Below are positions 1-8,304 of a stretch of DNA of 64,000 nt, one piece after another. The translations under genes were made by a program, and so were the position numbers. The notes below the pieces were generated by a model. The model had not been told where the DNA came from, searched no databases, and saw only the letters and a program-made list of their open reading frames with translations. This DNA is from Paenibacillus doosanensis (GTDB lineage: Bacteria > Bacillota > Bacilli > Paenibacillales > NBRC-103111). Where the stretch lies: the NCBI RefSeq assembly GCF_025060755.1, contig NZ_JANYUY010000014.1, forward strand, positions 1 to 64,000. Reading direction: 5' to 3'. Positions within the stretch are counted from its first letter, which is position 1. Each line of letters starts with the position of its first letter.

Positions 1-67
1 CGGTGTGGTAGACTTCACCTAAAAGGTGCTCCTCTCTTTGGGTGATGTTGTCCTGGACAAACACCAT
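1..67 (-). CDS. Possible partial ORF cut by the window edge
   Basis: On the minus strand an ATG at 67 opens a frame that runs without a stop for 22 codons to the window edge. The reading (MVFVQDNITQREEHLLGEV...) looks protein-like, but it is too short to assign to a family and there is no close Shine-Dalgarno sequence. It could be the start of a gene or transposase lying to the left, or chance. Confidence 0.25.
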   Translation of the reverse strand, partial: MVFVQDNITQREEHLLGEVYHT

Positions 68-167
68 TCTACCAAAGATTTGGAGCCCTTTTTATGTTTT
101 TAATGCGCAGTACTTTCGAAATTCAGGATAAAGAAAACTTTCCCTTTCTATGTAAGCAGATATTGGA

Positions 168-202
168 TATAATCTGTATTTATGTAATATCTGGGGGCGT
201 TA
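168..202 (+). promoter_or_regulatory. Probable -10 box and SD of the first kinase gene
   Basis: TATAAT lies at 168-173, with no good -35 at the expected distance. It sits inside a 7-bp perfect inverted repeat, AGATATT at 158-164 and AATATCT at about 186-192. GGGGGCG just upstream of the ATG at 204 serves as ribosome binding site. The inverted repeat could be an operator. Confidence 0.4.
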
Positions 203-203
203 T

Positions 204-728
204 ATGGAGAAGATCCCTTTATTTATTGTTACCGGCGCAAGCGGTGTCGGGAAAACGACAGTTATGCAGGAGCTGCGTGCCATACTGCCGCAGTTTGATG
301 TATTTAGCACGGATATGGATAATTTCGGAACGACGGCTGCCAAATTAGAATACCAAGATCGGTTTAACTTATTGTTTCATTTTGCTAATGCGGTTGCGAA
401 ATCCGGAAGAGGAACGATCATTTGCGGCACGATGATGCCATGGGCCGCTGAAAAGTGCGATACATACAATGAATTCAGTGAAATATGCTTTATTAATCTG
501 CATTGCGATGATGCGACTCGCAATCATCGTTTGCGCAACCGAGGAGATCGCGCAATGTGGACCGATGAGATGCTTAAGCAGCATGAAGAATTTGCCCAAT
601 GGCTTATTCAAAATGCAGAAACCGCATACAATCCTCCTATGCCCGTAATTGATACTACATCAACCCCACCGGCACAAGTCGCAGAGCACATAAAAAAATA
701 CATACTGAGTAAATGGAACCAACCCTGA
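204..728 (+). CDS. AAA-family P-loop nucleotide kinase-like protein
   Basis: A 174-residue cytosolic protein of the small P-loop kinase type. The Walker A loop GASGVGKTT is at residues 11-19, right after the first beta strand, and a basic stretch RNRGDR near residue 110 resembles a lid segment. Enzymes of this shape phosphorylate small metabolites, nucleosides or antibiotics; no substrate can be read from the sequence. Start chosen from GGGGGCG six bases upstream. It is followed by a phosphotransferase and a Nudix protein in the same orientation, an accessory-gene neighbourhood that is AT-richer than the rest of the window. Confidence 0.8.
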   Translation: MEKIPLFIVTGASGVGKTTVMQELRAILPQFDVFSTDMDNFGTTAAKLEYQDRFNLLFHFANAVAKSGRGTIICGTMMPWAAEKCDTYNEFSEICFINLHCDDATRNHRLRNRGDRAMWTDEMLKQHEEFAQWLIQNAETAYNPPMPVIDTTSTPPAQVAEHIKKYILSKWNQP

Positions 729-845
729 CGAGGCTGCCGCAATGAACGGCAGTCTCGCTGCGCTATGGGAAACGAGAACCAGGGTAGAGACGGATGCGAG
801 CTATCGCTTTTTAAGTGAGTCTGATCATAGGGGAGGATAGCTGCT

Positions 846-1844
846 ATGCCGGATGATGCGAACTGTATTAAGGAAATATTGTCAAAATATCCCTTTATTC
901 ACCCCGTTGTGGAATTTATTCGCCATAATGAAAACATCACTTACAAGGTAACCGAAAAGGGATCTGAAGATGCTTACCTGCTGCGGATACATAAACCAAT
1001 AACCAAAAACATGCAGGGGGTACAAAACAGGCGCGAGGCGATTCAATCGGAATTGGAATATTTGTTAGCTTGGTCGTCTTGTTCTGAGCTGCCTGTTCAA
1101 ATCCCTGTTCCGAATCTAAACGGTGATGTAGTATCAAGCGTTGTCCTGGAAGGCGAAGAAGTATATTGTTCCGTATTGAAATGGATTTGCGGGGAAACCA
1201 TGTCCAGGAGCGACTTCGCCAGTGAAGAAATGGCGAGTACCTTGGGGGAGCGTGTCGCCCAATTGCACCAGTTTTCACGGAGTTTTAAACCGAGTTCCGG
1301 GTTTATAAGACCCGAATACGAGATCGCGTGGATCAATAACATGCTGACCAAATTGCGATCAGGTGAAAACATGGGTGTAATCCTTAGCGGCGAATTCCAA
1401 ATTATTGAAAAGGCATTTCCGCCGATAATCGATCGCATGAAAAGCTGGAGCAAAAGCATTGAGACATGGGGATTCATCCATGCCGATATTCACTATAGCA
1501 ACTTCATTCGCACATCAAGGGGAATCTCATTCATTGATTTCGGATTATCGGGGTTTGGATACTATGCAATGGATGTCGCTATGAGCGCCCTTTTTATTAA
1601 AAGCGAATTGCGGGATGATCTGCTGTCCGGCTACACTAATGTGATTGCCGGGAACATAGATATCGCACAACTGGAGGACTTGATGTTTTTGAATATATGC
1701 GAATATTATGCATTTCTGGTCAGCAGAAGAGAAAAGCATCTATGGATACGCGAACATATGCCAAGCCTGATTGAACTTTGCCGATCGTTGCTTCAAGGCA
1801 CACCGGTTTTTTATCGTATGAATCAAGTAGGCTTAGCCAACTAA
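846..1844 (+). CDS. Phosphotransferase (APH/choline kinase fold)
   Basis: A 332-residue protein of the aminoglycoside phosphotransferase/HSK2-like kinase superfamily. The catalytic loop reads GFIHADIHYSNF around residues 213-224, with the metal-binding ISFIDFGLSG about 15 residues later; these are the Brenner and DFG-like motifs of the family. Members phosphorylate hydroxyls of antibiotics, homoserine, choline or sugars, and the substrate is not deducible. GGGGAGG lies 10 bases before the ATG. The next gene (Nudix) begins 45 bases downstream, so the two may be cotranscribed. Confidence 0.85.
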   Translation: MPDDANCIKEILSKYPFIHPVVEFIRHNENITYKVTEKGSEDAYLLRIHKPITKNMQGVQNRREAIQSELEYLLAWSSCSELPVQIPVPNLNGDVVSSVVLEGEEVYCSVLKWICGETMSRSDFASEEMASTLGERVAQLHQFSRSFKPSSGFIRPEYEIAWINNMLTKLRSGENMGVILSGEFQIIEKAFPPIIDRMKSWSKSIETWGFIHADIHYSNFIRTSRGISFIDFGLSGFGYYAMDVAMSALFIKSELRDDLLSGYTNVIAGNIDIAQLEDLMFLNICEYYAFLVSRREKHLWIREHMPSLIELCRSLLQGTPVFYRMNQVGLAN

Positions 1845-1889
1845 AGAGGCTATGCTTAATAAGAAGTTCCGCTAACAGGAGGCGATTGC

Positions 1890-2390
1890 ATGGAAGTCAG
1901 ACAAATGGCGACAGCATTCTTGATCCATCAAGAGCATGTATTAATGATGAAGAAAGCTCGCAGCAAACTATTTGATTTCGAGTTTTGGGGAGGCATTGGC
2001 GGTCATCTTGAATATGAAGAATTGAACTTCCCGATGAAAGCAAGCTACAGGGAAATTGAAGAAGAGACCGGGTTTAAGGAGAATGAAATCAACAACTTTA
2101 AACTTAAATACATTTTAATAGAAGACAGTCACGGTGAAATCAGACAGCAGTACGTTTATTTTGGTGAAACGACGCATAGAAACTTTATCGCTTCGGATGA
2201 GGGCGACTTGTTTTGGATTCATAAAAATGAACTGTTAAATCTAAAAACTTCGAAAATGATCCAATCTACAATTCAACATTTCTTGGAAAATCCTGATGAA
2301 ACTAGCATTTGTGTAGGCTCGCTCACGGTTAATGATGAACAAATTCCACAGATCCAATGGACTACCGTAAAGCAGACGTCAACTTTTTAA
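1890..2390 (+). CDS. Nudix hydrolase
   Basis: A 166-residue Nudix-domain protein. The Nudix box is visible as GGHLEYEEL...YREIEEETGF near residues 30-57 and contains the REIEEE metal-binding core. The family hydrolyses nucleoside diphosphates linked to another moiety, with Mg2+; the substrate is unknown. AGGAGG stands seven bases before the ATG. Probably cotranscribed with the phosphotransferase upstream, and followed by a hairpin that could end transcription. Confidence 0.9.
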   Translation: MEVRQMATAFLIHQEHVLMMKKARSKLFDFEFWGGIGGHLEYEELNFPMKASYREIEEETGFKENEINNFKLKYILIEDSHGEIRQQYVYFGETTHRNFIASDEGDLFWIHKNELLNLKTSKMIQSTIQHFLENPDETSICVGSLTVNDEQIPQIQWTTVKQTSTF

Positions 2391-2433
2391 ACCTTGGAGT
2401 TAAATGAACGTACTTACTATCTAGATTTAGTCG

Positions 2434-2469
2434 GGCCTGTCTCATAGAGATGGGTCTATTTGCTTTATT
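2434..2469 (+). terminator. Probable rho-independent terminator
   Basis: A 10-bp stem (2434-2443 with 2447-2456, including three G-U pairs) closes a three-base loop and is followed by TATTTGCTTTATT. It lies 44 bases after the Nudix stop codon. Confidence 0.6.
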
Positions 2470-2584
2470 ATCCTATATATGAAACTAACTAGGCGATTTC
2501 GCGTCTAAATTAAAAAGGTACAAACAGTAAAAATCCGAACCAAATCGAATCGTATCGATATAGGTTGGAGGGGAGAAAAGAGCA

Positions 2585-3637
2585 TTGAATAAACGATTAG
2601 ACATACGGAAAGCGATCCATGCGCTATCCTCGCAAGAGGCCAAGCAGCTCCTCGCGGGCATTAAGCTTCAATTGGATTTGGTCGAGTTGAGCCCTAATGC
2701 GAATATAGATTTGTATAAAAACATCAATGACATGTACGAGCAGCTGCTGGTTCCCGATAGCCGGAAATCGATATGGGAGCCGGATGCGTCTGCCAGAAAG
2801 GTACATATCGTTTTCGGGGATTCTGCTGCCGCAAGCTTGAAATTGGCCATGAAGCAGCTGGGAGATGCGGAGGCGAGCAAGATGGTCTGCTTCCGCGACC
2901 TATTTTCCATCGGTCCTTTATGGCGGCTTCATGAAGAAAGGGGACGAGCGGCTAGAGGGGAGTGGTTCAAAGACCATATTAATAGCGGCAATGACGACGA
3001 TGCTTATGATGATTATGGCAGTATGTATCACCAAAGACTGGACGAGCAAATGGCCCTTATTCCCGATGAAGCCTCCATTGTCATATGGAGCGGCGGCAAT
3101 GCGCATGAGCAGGCAGGGCTTCGGTATGCCATGTATTTGCTCAAGGAAAGGAACAATCCAATCTTTACCTTCCATGCCGCAAAGGCGTGCGAGAGAAGGT
3201 TTTCCACTGCTGATCGGCAAATTCGCTATTCCCATACAGGCGAAATTTCCCCGGAGCTACTTCAGGAGATTGTTGGAGAGGCCGAGGAAACCGAGCCTTT
3301 ACCACGGGAAACAAGAAGGCTGCTGGAGCAGGAATGGTTGTCGCTTGCAGAGCGTGGCGAAGTGCTGCGCACATGGGATGGAGAACGAATTATTAATGTC
3401 CGTGAAGATCATTACGACGCTTATTTGCTGGAAGCCATAGACAAGCTGCATACCGGCCAATCCCATCGTGATTTTATTAAAGCGGCAAGGGTCATAGGCG
3501 AAGCGCTCGGCTCCTGTGAGCAGTACATCGGCGATAGTTATTTAGAATATCGGCTGAGGCAGCTGATCTACAACGGAGTTTTGGACATCAAAGGCGTGCC
3601 GCGGGCGATGAGGTATTATAGTGTAAGGCGTAAATAA
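2585..3637 (+). CDS. DUF1835 domain-containing protein
   Basis: A 350-residue cytosolic protein. Residues about 72-190 carry the DUF1835 signature (HIVFGDSAAASLKLA... then CFRDLFSIGPL), and the C-terminal 110 residues fit the DUF3658 domain usually found with it. No enzymatic role is established for this pair. The start is TTG with a strong GGAGGGG seven to ten bases upstream. Monocistronic, with a hairpin on each side. The gene belongs to the AT-richer leftmost block. Confidence 0.85.
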   Translation: MNKRLDIRKAIHALSSQEAKQLLAGIKLQLDLVELSPNANIDLYKNINDMYEQLLVPDSRKSIWEPDASARKVHIVFGDSAAASLKLAMKQLGDAEASKMVCFRDLFSIGPLWRLHEERGRAARGEWFKDHINSGNDDDAYDDYGSMYHQRLDEQMALIPDEASIVIWSGGNAHEQAGLRYAMYLLKERNNPIFTFHAAKACERRFSTADRQIRYSHTGEISPELLQEIVGEAEETEPLPRETRRLLEQEWLSLAERGEVLRTWDGERIINVREDHYDAYLLEAIDKLHTGQSHRDFIKAARVIGEALGSCEQYIGDSYLEYRLRQLIYNGVLDIKGVPRAMRYYSVRRK

Positions 3638-3689
3638 GGGACAGAAGTAGGAAAATTGCAGGAGTTGAAGCCAATTCCTTTTGCAAAAC

Positions 3690-3728
3690 GACCGGGACCG
3701 CTGATCCGTCAAAGGTGCCGGTCTATTT
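3690..3728 (+). terminator. Probable terminator after the DUF1835 gene
   Basis: GACCGG at 3690-3695 pairs with CCGGTC at 3718-3723, with a further ACC/GGT inside, and TATTTTC follows. It closes the DUF1835 unit before the Fnr-type promoter of the aldolase gene. Confidence 0.6.
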
Positions 3729-3760
3729 TCTGAGGCAGAACCGGGCATTATAATTGATAT

Positions 3761-3803
3761 TGTGAAATCCATCACATGATACGGCGCTACCGCGGGCTAT
3801 AAT
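3761..3803 (+). promoter_or_regulatory. Fnr-type box and -10 of the class II aldolase gene
   Basis: TGTGA-AATCCA-TCACA occupies 3761-3776 and a perfect TATAAT occupies 3798-3803. The site centre (3768.5) is 29.5 bases before the -10, which places it at about -41.5 from the expected start near 3810. That is the class II activator geometry known for Fnr in Bacillus. No -35 box is present, as expected for an activated promoter. Confidence 0.8.
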
Positions 3804-3853
3804 GAAATTCATACTGAGGATATGCATTTATATAGGAAAAAGAGGTGGACTCT

Positions 3854-5137
3854 ATGCATTTTGAACTGGCGCATCCGGCTGATCAAATCATTATGATGAT
3901 GGAGCGAATTTACGGTTACGGCATGACTACGACGTCCGGGGGCAATCTGTCCATACGCGACGAGAACGGAGATATTTGGATCACGCCCGCCGGCGTGGAC
4001 AAAGGGGCTCTGACCCGCGAGGATGTGGTGTGCGTGAAGCCGGACGGAACGTCGGCCGGCATTCATGCGCCGTCGAGCGAGCTTCCTTTTCACGAGCGCA
4101 TTTATCGTGCCAGACCCGACCTGAAGGCGGTGCTTCACGCCCATCCGCCGGCGCTTGTCGCCTTCAGCATCGTCAGACTAATCCCGAACCTGCATTTGCT
4201 GCCCAACGATTACCGGATTTGCGGCGAGGTGGGGATGGCGGAATACGCGCTGCCCGGCAGCGAGCGGCTGGGGAGGAATATTGCCGACGTATTCGCGAGA
4301 GGAATCAACACGGTGATGCTGGAAAATCACGGCGTCGTGATCGGGGGTAGTGATTTGTTCGAAGCGTTCAAAGCCTTCGAAACGCTGGAGTTTTGCGCGA
4401 GGCTGGAGCTGAAGGCGAGACGGATCGGCGAACCGGTCGCCCTGACGCCCGAGCAGCTTGCCGAACGGCTGGCGGACGCGCCGCAAGCGGAGGCTTTCGT
4501 TCCCGCCGGATTTAGCGCGAAGGAGAGAGGACTGCGCCGGGAGATGTGCCGGCTGATTCATCGCGCTTATCATCAGAAGCTTTTTACAAGCACGCAAGGC
4601 ACGTTCTCGCAAAGAATCGACGGAGATTCGTTTATTATTACGCCATTCGATCAGGACCGGAAATACCTCGGGCCCGAAGATCTTGTAAGGGTGGACGGCG
4701 GCCGCGTGGAGGCGGGGAAGGCACCGAGCCGCTCGGTTCGGCTGCATCAATGGATTTACGATAAGCAGCCGCATGTCAATTCGATTATTATCGCTCATCC
4801 GCCGAATATTATGGCCTTTGCCGTGACGGCTGCCAAGTTCGATTCCAGGACGATTCCCGAGAGCTACATTTTGCTGAGAGGCATGCCGAAATTACCTTAC
4901 GGCGCGGCTTTCCGGACGCCGGAGGCAACGGCGGAACGGTTTACTCCGGATACGCCGATCGCTCTCATGGAAAATGAATGCGTGATCGCCGTCGGGCACA
5001 GTCTGCTGAATGCGTTCGACAGATTGGAAGTGGCCGAGTACAGCGCCAAAGCGGTCATTTCGGCGGCAAGTCTGGGCGGCATCGTCGTTATGGATCAGGA
5101 CAAAATCCGCGAGATCGACGAAGCGTTCAAGCTGTAG
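3854..5137 (+). CDS. Tandem class II aldolase/adducin protein
   Basis: A 427-residue protein made of two class II aldolase/adducin domains. The first (about 10-200) keeps the family metal and substrate residues: GGNLS at 29-33, E76, H95-A-H97 and a later MLENHG. The second (about 225-415) has the fold but has lost them: IAHPP replaces HAHPP and MENECV replaces MENHGV. Active members cleave sugar phosphates such as fuculose 1-phosphate using Zn2+; the substrate here is unknown. ATG 3854 is preferred because AGAGGTGG ends six bases upstream; an in-frame GTG at 3845 overlaps that signal. An Fnr-type promoter precedes the gene, so expression should rise without oxygen. Confidence 0.85.
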   Translation: MHFELAHPADQIIMMMERIYGYGMTTTSGGNLSIRDENGDIWITPAGVDKGALTREDVVCVKPDGTSAGIHAPSSELPFHERIYRARPDLKAVLHAHPPALVAFSIVRLIPNLHLLPNDYRICGEVGMAEYALPGSERLGRNIADVFARGINTVMLENHGVVIGGSDLFEAFKAFETLEFCARLELKARRIGEPVALTPEQLAERLADAPQAEAFVPAGFSAKERGLRREMCRLIHRAYHQKLFTSTQGTFSQRIDGDSFIITPFDQDRKYLGPEDLVRVDGGRVEAGKAPSRSVRLHQWIYDKQPHVNSIIIAHPPNIMAFAVTAAKFDSRTIPESYILLRGMPKLPYGAAFRTPEATAERFTPDTPIALMENECVIAVGHSLLNAFDRLEVAEYSAKAVISAASLGGIVVMDQDKIREIDEAFKL

Positions 5138-5203
5138 TGCAAGCTGAAGCGGGGTAGGCGCGACGATGCGTGTCAAACAACGAATCGATTATCCATGACA
5201 ACT

Positions 5204-5246
5204 TGTGATTGTTTTCACATACGTTCCCGTTCGGATACGGTATAGT
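5204..5246 (+). promoter_or_regulatory. Fnr-type box and -10 of the hemerythrin gene
   Basis: TGTGA-TTGTTT-TCACA at 5204-5219 is a perfect palindrome at both half-sites. TATAGT at 5241-5246 begins 29.5 bases after its centre, again giving about -41.5. The predicted transcript covers the hemerythrin and formate/nitrite transporter genes. Confidence 0.8.
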
Positions 5247-5301
5247 GGGAACTAGCAAGAGATCATAGCATAAGGCCTAGAAGCCAACGGAGGGATAAGC
5301 G

Positions 5302-5820
5302 ATGAGACAGCGCATGAATATGGATTTGCATTTTACGACGATCGGCCACCCGCTGTATGAATTCAACGAAGCGGTGCAGCGGCTTAGGGAAGAGCACGCG
5401 ATGCTCGAAGAAGGGTTGGGCGAATTATGCGCCGCCGCCAAGGCGATCGGGGACGAGGAGCAGACGGACGATTGGACGGAGCCGCTCCTTGAATTGCGCG
5501 GGAAGGCATTGGCCTTTCAGCAGGAGCTGATGGCCCACAGCCATTGGGAGGAAGAGAAGATGTTTCCGATGGTCGCCTGGTATTTCGGCGAGGAGCCGGA
5601 TCAATTCCCGCTGATGGAGCAGGAGCATGAGCTTGCCGAGCAATGCATCGAGGCGTTCATCAAGGCGGCCGACCGCATCCGTCATGCCGTGCGCCGCGCC
5701 GAGGCTCAAGATATGGCAGCCTATTTGCTGCAGGCCAGATCGATATTGAAGCATCATTTCCGCCAGGAAGAAGAGATTATCGCGGCGCTCGAAGACCGTT
5801 CGAACCGGTACGGATTTTAG
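5302..5820 (+). CDS. Hemerythrin domain-containing protein (first)
   Basis: A 172-residue all-helical protein with hemerythrin-type iron ligands: HSHWEEEKMFP, MEQEHELAEQ and HHFRQEEEI, the usual spacing of His and Glu around a di-iron site. Such proteins bind O2 or respond to NO and help repair iron centres. GGAGGG precedes the ATG. An Fnr-type box lies 82 bases upstream, and the formate/nitrite transporter begins 31 bases downstream, so the two probably share one anaerobic transcript. Confidence 0.88.
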   Translation: MRQRMNMDLHFTTIGHPLYEFNEAVQRLREEHAMLEEGLGELCAAAKAIGDEEQTDDWTEPLLELRGKALAFQQELMAHSHWEEEKMFPMVAWYFGEEPDQFPLMEQEHELAEQCIEAFIKAADRIRHAVRRAEAQDMAAYLLQARSILKHHFRQEEEIIAALEDRSNRYGF

Positions 5821-5851
5821 GCCGGGCGGCATCCAGGAGGGGGAATGTTCC

Positions 5852-6703
5852 ATGGGCTTCGCCAAACCGGAGCAAATCGCGCTGCGCACCGTGCAATTCG
5901 GCGTGAAAAAAGCGAACCTGCCGCTGTCCGCCCAGCTTCCGCTCGGATTCGCCGCCGGCGCCTTCATCTCGCTCGGCTTTCTTCTGGCCATCCGCGTAAG
6001 CGCCGGCCTGCCTCCCGAATGGGAAGGCTTCCGCAGCTTCCTCGGAGCCGCCGTCTTTCCGCTGGGGCTGATCTTGTGCCTGGCGGCGGGCGGCGAGCTG
6101 CTCACCGGCAATATGATGGCCGTGCCCTTCGCCTGCATGGCGGGACGCATTCCGCTAAGGCGCGTTGCCGCCAACTGGCTGGTCATCACGCTGAGCAACT
6201 TCGCCGGGGCGATCTTCGTCGCCTATGCGTTCGGCCATCTTGCCGGAATGACGGAGCACGGGCCTTATCTGGCCCAAATGGTCGCGCTGACCGAAGCCAA
6301 GCTGGAAGAGCCGTTCCTGACGGCGCTAATCTCGGGGGTCGGCTGCAACTGGCTTGTCTCCCTGGCGGTGTGGACCGCGTACGGCGCCGACGACGGAGCG
6401 GGAGTGGTGCTCGGCATCTGGTTTCCGACGATGGCGTTCGTGGCGCTCGGCTTTCAGCACGTGGTCGCCAATATGTTTCTCATTCCGGCCGCGATTTTCG
6501 CCGGACAGGCGAGCTGGGGGGAGTATGCGGCTAATTTCGTCCCCGTTTTTCTCGGCAATGCGATCGGGGGTTGTTTATTTGTAGCCGGACTCTATCGTTT
6601 GGCCTACAGACGGAAGCTGCGGGAAGGAGAAAGCGCGGAGGAGCAGGTCCGGCAGCAGGCGAAAGGGAGCAAGGAGCCGGCTATAAGGGAGCCGCAATTA
6701 TGA
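5852..6703 (+). CDS. Formate/nitrite transporter family protein
   Basis: A 283-residue inner-membrane channel of the FNT (FocA/NirC) family with about six hydrophobic segments. Family features include the AAGGELLTGNMM stretch and GVGCNWLVSLAVW in the C-terminal half. Proximity to pflB and to acetate kinase suggests export or re-uptake of formate during mixed-acid fermentation; nitrite is the alternative substrate. AGGAGGGGG stands seven bases before the ATG. Cotranscribed with the hemerythrin gene and closed by a strong terminator. The tail after about residue 245 is charged and probably cytosolic. Confidence 0.9.
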   Translation: MGFAKPEQIALRTVQFGVKKANLPLSAQLPLGFAAGAFISLGFLLAIRVSAGLPPEWEGFRSFLGAAVFPLGLILCLAAGGELLTGNMMAVPFACMAGRIPLRRVAANWLVITLSNFAGAIFVAYAFGHLAGMTEHGPYLAQMVALTEAKLEEPFLTALISGVGCNWLVSLAVWTAYGADDGAGVVLGIWFPTMAFVALGFQHVVANMFLIPAAIFAGQASWGEYAANFVPVFLGNAIGGCLFVAGLYRLAYRRKLREGESAEEQVRQQAKGSKEPAIREPQL

Positions 6704-6749
6704 GGAATTCGGGCCCGAGCGCCAGCCGCTTGAATATAGGCCGATGACT

Positions 6750-6784
6750 AAGACCAATTTCGTTAAGGTGAAATTGGTCTTTTT
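6750..6784 (+). terminator. Strong terminator after the formate/nitrite transporter
   Basis: A perfect 12-bp stem pairs 6750-6761 with 6770-6781 around an 8-base loop and runs into TTTTT. The A-rich left flank could let it also act on the opposite strand. Confidence 0.9.
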
Positions 6785-6830
6785 GGCTTGCCGTGCAGCC
6801 AGAATGGGATCATTGGATGCGCATGAACGA

Positions 6831-6857
6831 TAAAAGCGACCGCTGCACGCGGCCGCT
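6831..6857 (-). terminator. Probable terminator of the ackA transcript
   Basis: On the minus strand AGCGGCCGC and GCGGTCGCT form a 9-bp stem with one G-U pair and a 5-base loop, followed by TTTTATC. It lies about 185 bases beyond the ackA stop codon. Confidence 0.7.
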
Positions 6858-7041
6858 CCTCTAACGTGAAAAGACACCGACACAGTTATTGCGCTCGCAT
6901 CGCAATGCTGCGAAATTTTCCAACGCGCGCGAATCCCGAAGTGCGCGTTTGCAGCGCCGCGCGGCAGTAGGTCGAATCCCATAAGCAGAGGCAAGCGGCG
7001 CAACATACCGACTGCCCCTCCTATAGGGCAGATCCGTCCGT
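6858..7041. other. Intergenic stretch between convergent units
   Basis: Together with the two terminators this makes a 338-base gene-free interval between the transporter and ackA. I see short GC-rich self-complementary runs but no convincing gene or promoter. Confidence 0.5.
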
Positions 7042-8304
7042 TTACACCGATCCCAATGCCGCGTGGTGAACGCGATCCGTATCGCAGCTTGGCGCCGCCG
7101 CTTCCTTCTTCTCCAGCAAAGCGTACGTTTTCTGGGCGATCATCAGCTCCTCGTTCGTCGGAATGACGAGGACACTGACCCGGGACTGTTCGGCGGAGAT
7201 GAGCCGCTCCCCGCTATCCGCCGCTTCGTTGAGCCGCTCGTCGACGGCTACCCCGAGATAAGTCAGCCGCTGCGTAATTTGCTGCCGCAAGTACGACGAG
7301 TTCTCGCCGACGCCGCCGGTAAAGACGATCGCATCGACGCCGTTCATCGCCGCGGCATACGCCCCGATATATTTGCGGATGCGGTATTCGTACATCTCCA
7401 GCGCGAGTATCGCGCTCGCCTGCCCCTGCCGGGCGGCTTCCTGAATTTCGCGCACGTCGGAGCTGATGCCGGAGACGCCGAGCAGGCCGCTGTGCTTGTT
7501 CAGCATGGAGCTGATCTCATGCAGCGTCAGCTCCTCCTTCATCATGAGATAAGGGAGGATCGCCGGATCGAGATCGCCCGAACGGGTTCCCATCATCAGC
7601 CCTTCGAGCGGCGTCATGCCCATGCTCGTGTCGACCGAGCGGCCGGCTTCGATGGCCGTGCAGCTGACCCCGTTGCCGATATGGCAGGTCACCATATTCA
7701 GCTGCGTGACGGGCTTGCCGAGCAATAGCGCCGCGCGGCGGCTGACATATTCATGCGACGTGCCGTGAAAGCCGTAGCGGCGAATACCGTATTTGCGGTG
7801 AAGCACCCGGGGAATCGGGTACAAGTACGCCTTCGCGGGGAGCGTCTGATGGAAAGCCGTATCGAATACGGCGACCTGCGGCACATCCGGGAGATGCTCC
7901 TCCACGGCGGTAATGCCGACCATATGCGCCGGGTTATGGAGCGGGGCGACGTCGTACAGCCGCTTGATCTCCCGCTTGACTCCGGCGTTAATGAGCACCT
8001 CGCCCGTGAACACCTCGCCGCCGTGGACGACCCGGTGCCCGACGCCGTGAATGTCCGTTACGCTGCGGAGCACTCCGGTATCCGGGTTCGTCAGGAGGCG
8101 CAGCATCAGGCTGATCGCCTCCGAATGCGTCATAATCTCTTGCACGAGCGTCACTTCGTGTCCCGCGCCGTCCTGCTGAGAGATCAGCGCCGTCTCCGAG
8201 CCGATCCGCTCGACTCTGCCCTTGGCGATGAGCCGCTCGCGCTGCATATCGAACATTTGATATTTCAAAGAGGAGCTGCCGGAATTGATAACCAGGATGT
8301 TCAT
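7042..8304 (-). CDS. ackA: Acetate kinase
   Basis: A 420-residue acetate kinase that converts acetyl phosphate and ADP to acetate and ATP. Family motifs are the N-terminal MNILVINSGSSSLKYQ, HRVVHGG, FDTAFHQTLP, RYGFHGTSHEYV, HIGNGVS and VFTGGVGENS. The ATG at 8304 overlaps the upstream dehydrogenase stop by four bases (ATGA), so translation is coupled. It is about 20 residues longer than typical because of a charged C-terminal tail. It should be transcribed from the Fnr-type promoter at 9196-9238, giving ATP formation from fermentation. Confidence 0.95.
   Translation of the reverse strand: MNILVINSGSSSLKYQMFDMQRERLIAKGRVERIGSETALISQQDGAGHEVTLVQEIMTHSEAISLMLRLLTNPDTGVLRSVTDIHGVGHRVVHGGEVFTGEVLINAGVKREIKRLYDVAPLHNPAHMVGITAVEEHLPDVPQVAVFDTAFHQTLPAKAYLYPIPRVLHRKYGIRRYGFHGTSHEYVSRRAALLLGKPVTQLNMVTCHIGNGVSCTAIEAGRSVDTSMGMTPLEGLMMGTRSGDLDPAILPYLMMKEELTLHEISSMLNKHSGLLGVSGISSDVREIQEAARQGQASAILALEMYEYRIRKYIGAYAAAMNGVDAIVFTGGVGENSSYLRQQITQRLTYLGVAVDERLNEAADSGERLISAEQSRVSVLVIPTNEELMIAQKTYALLEKKEAAAPSCDTDRVHHAALGSV

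Noticed and set aside
6858..7041. Possible small gene between transporter and ackA
   Set aside because: Only GC-rich self-complementary runs; no frame with a ribosome binding site or recognisable product.
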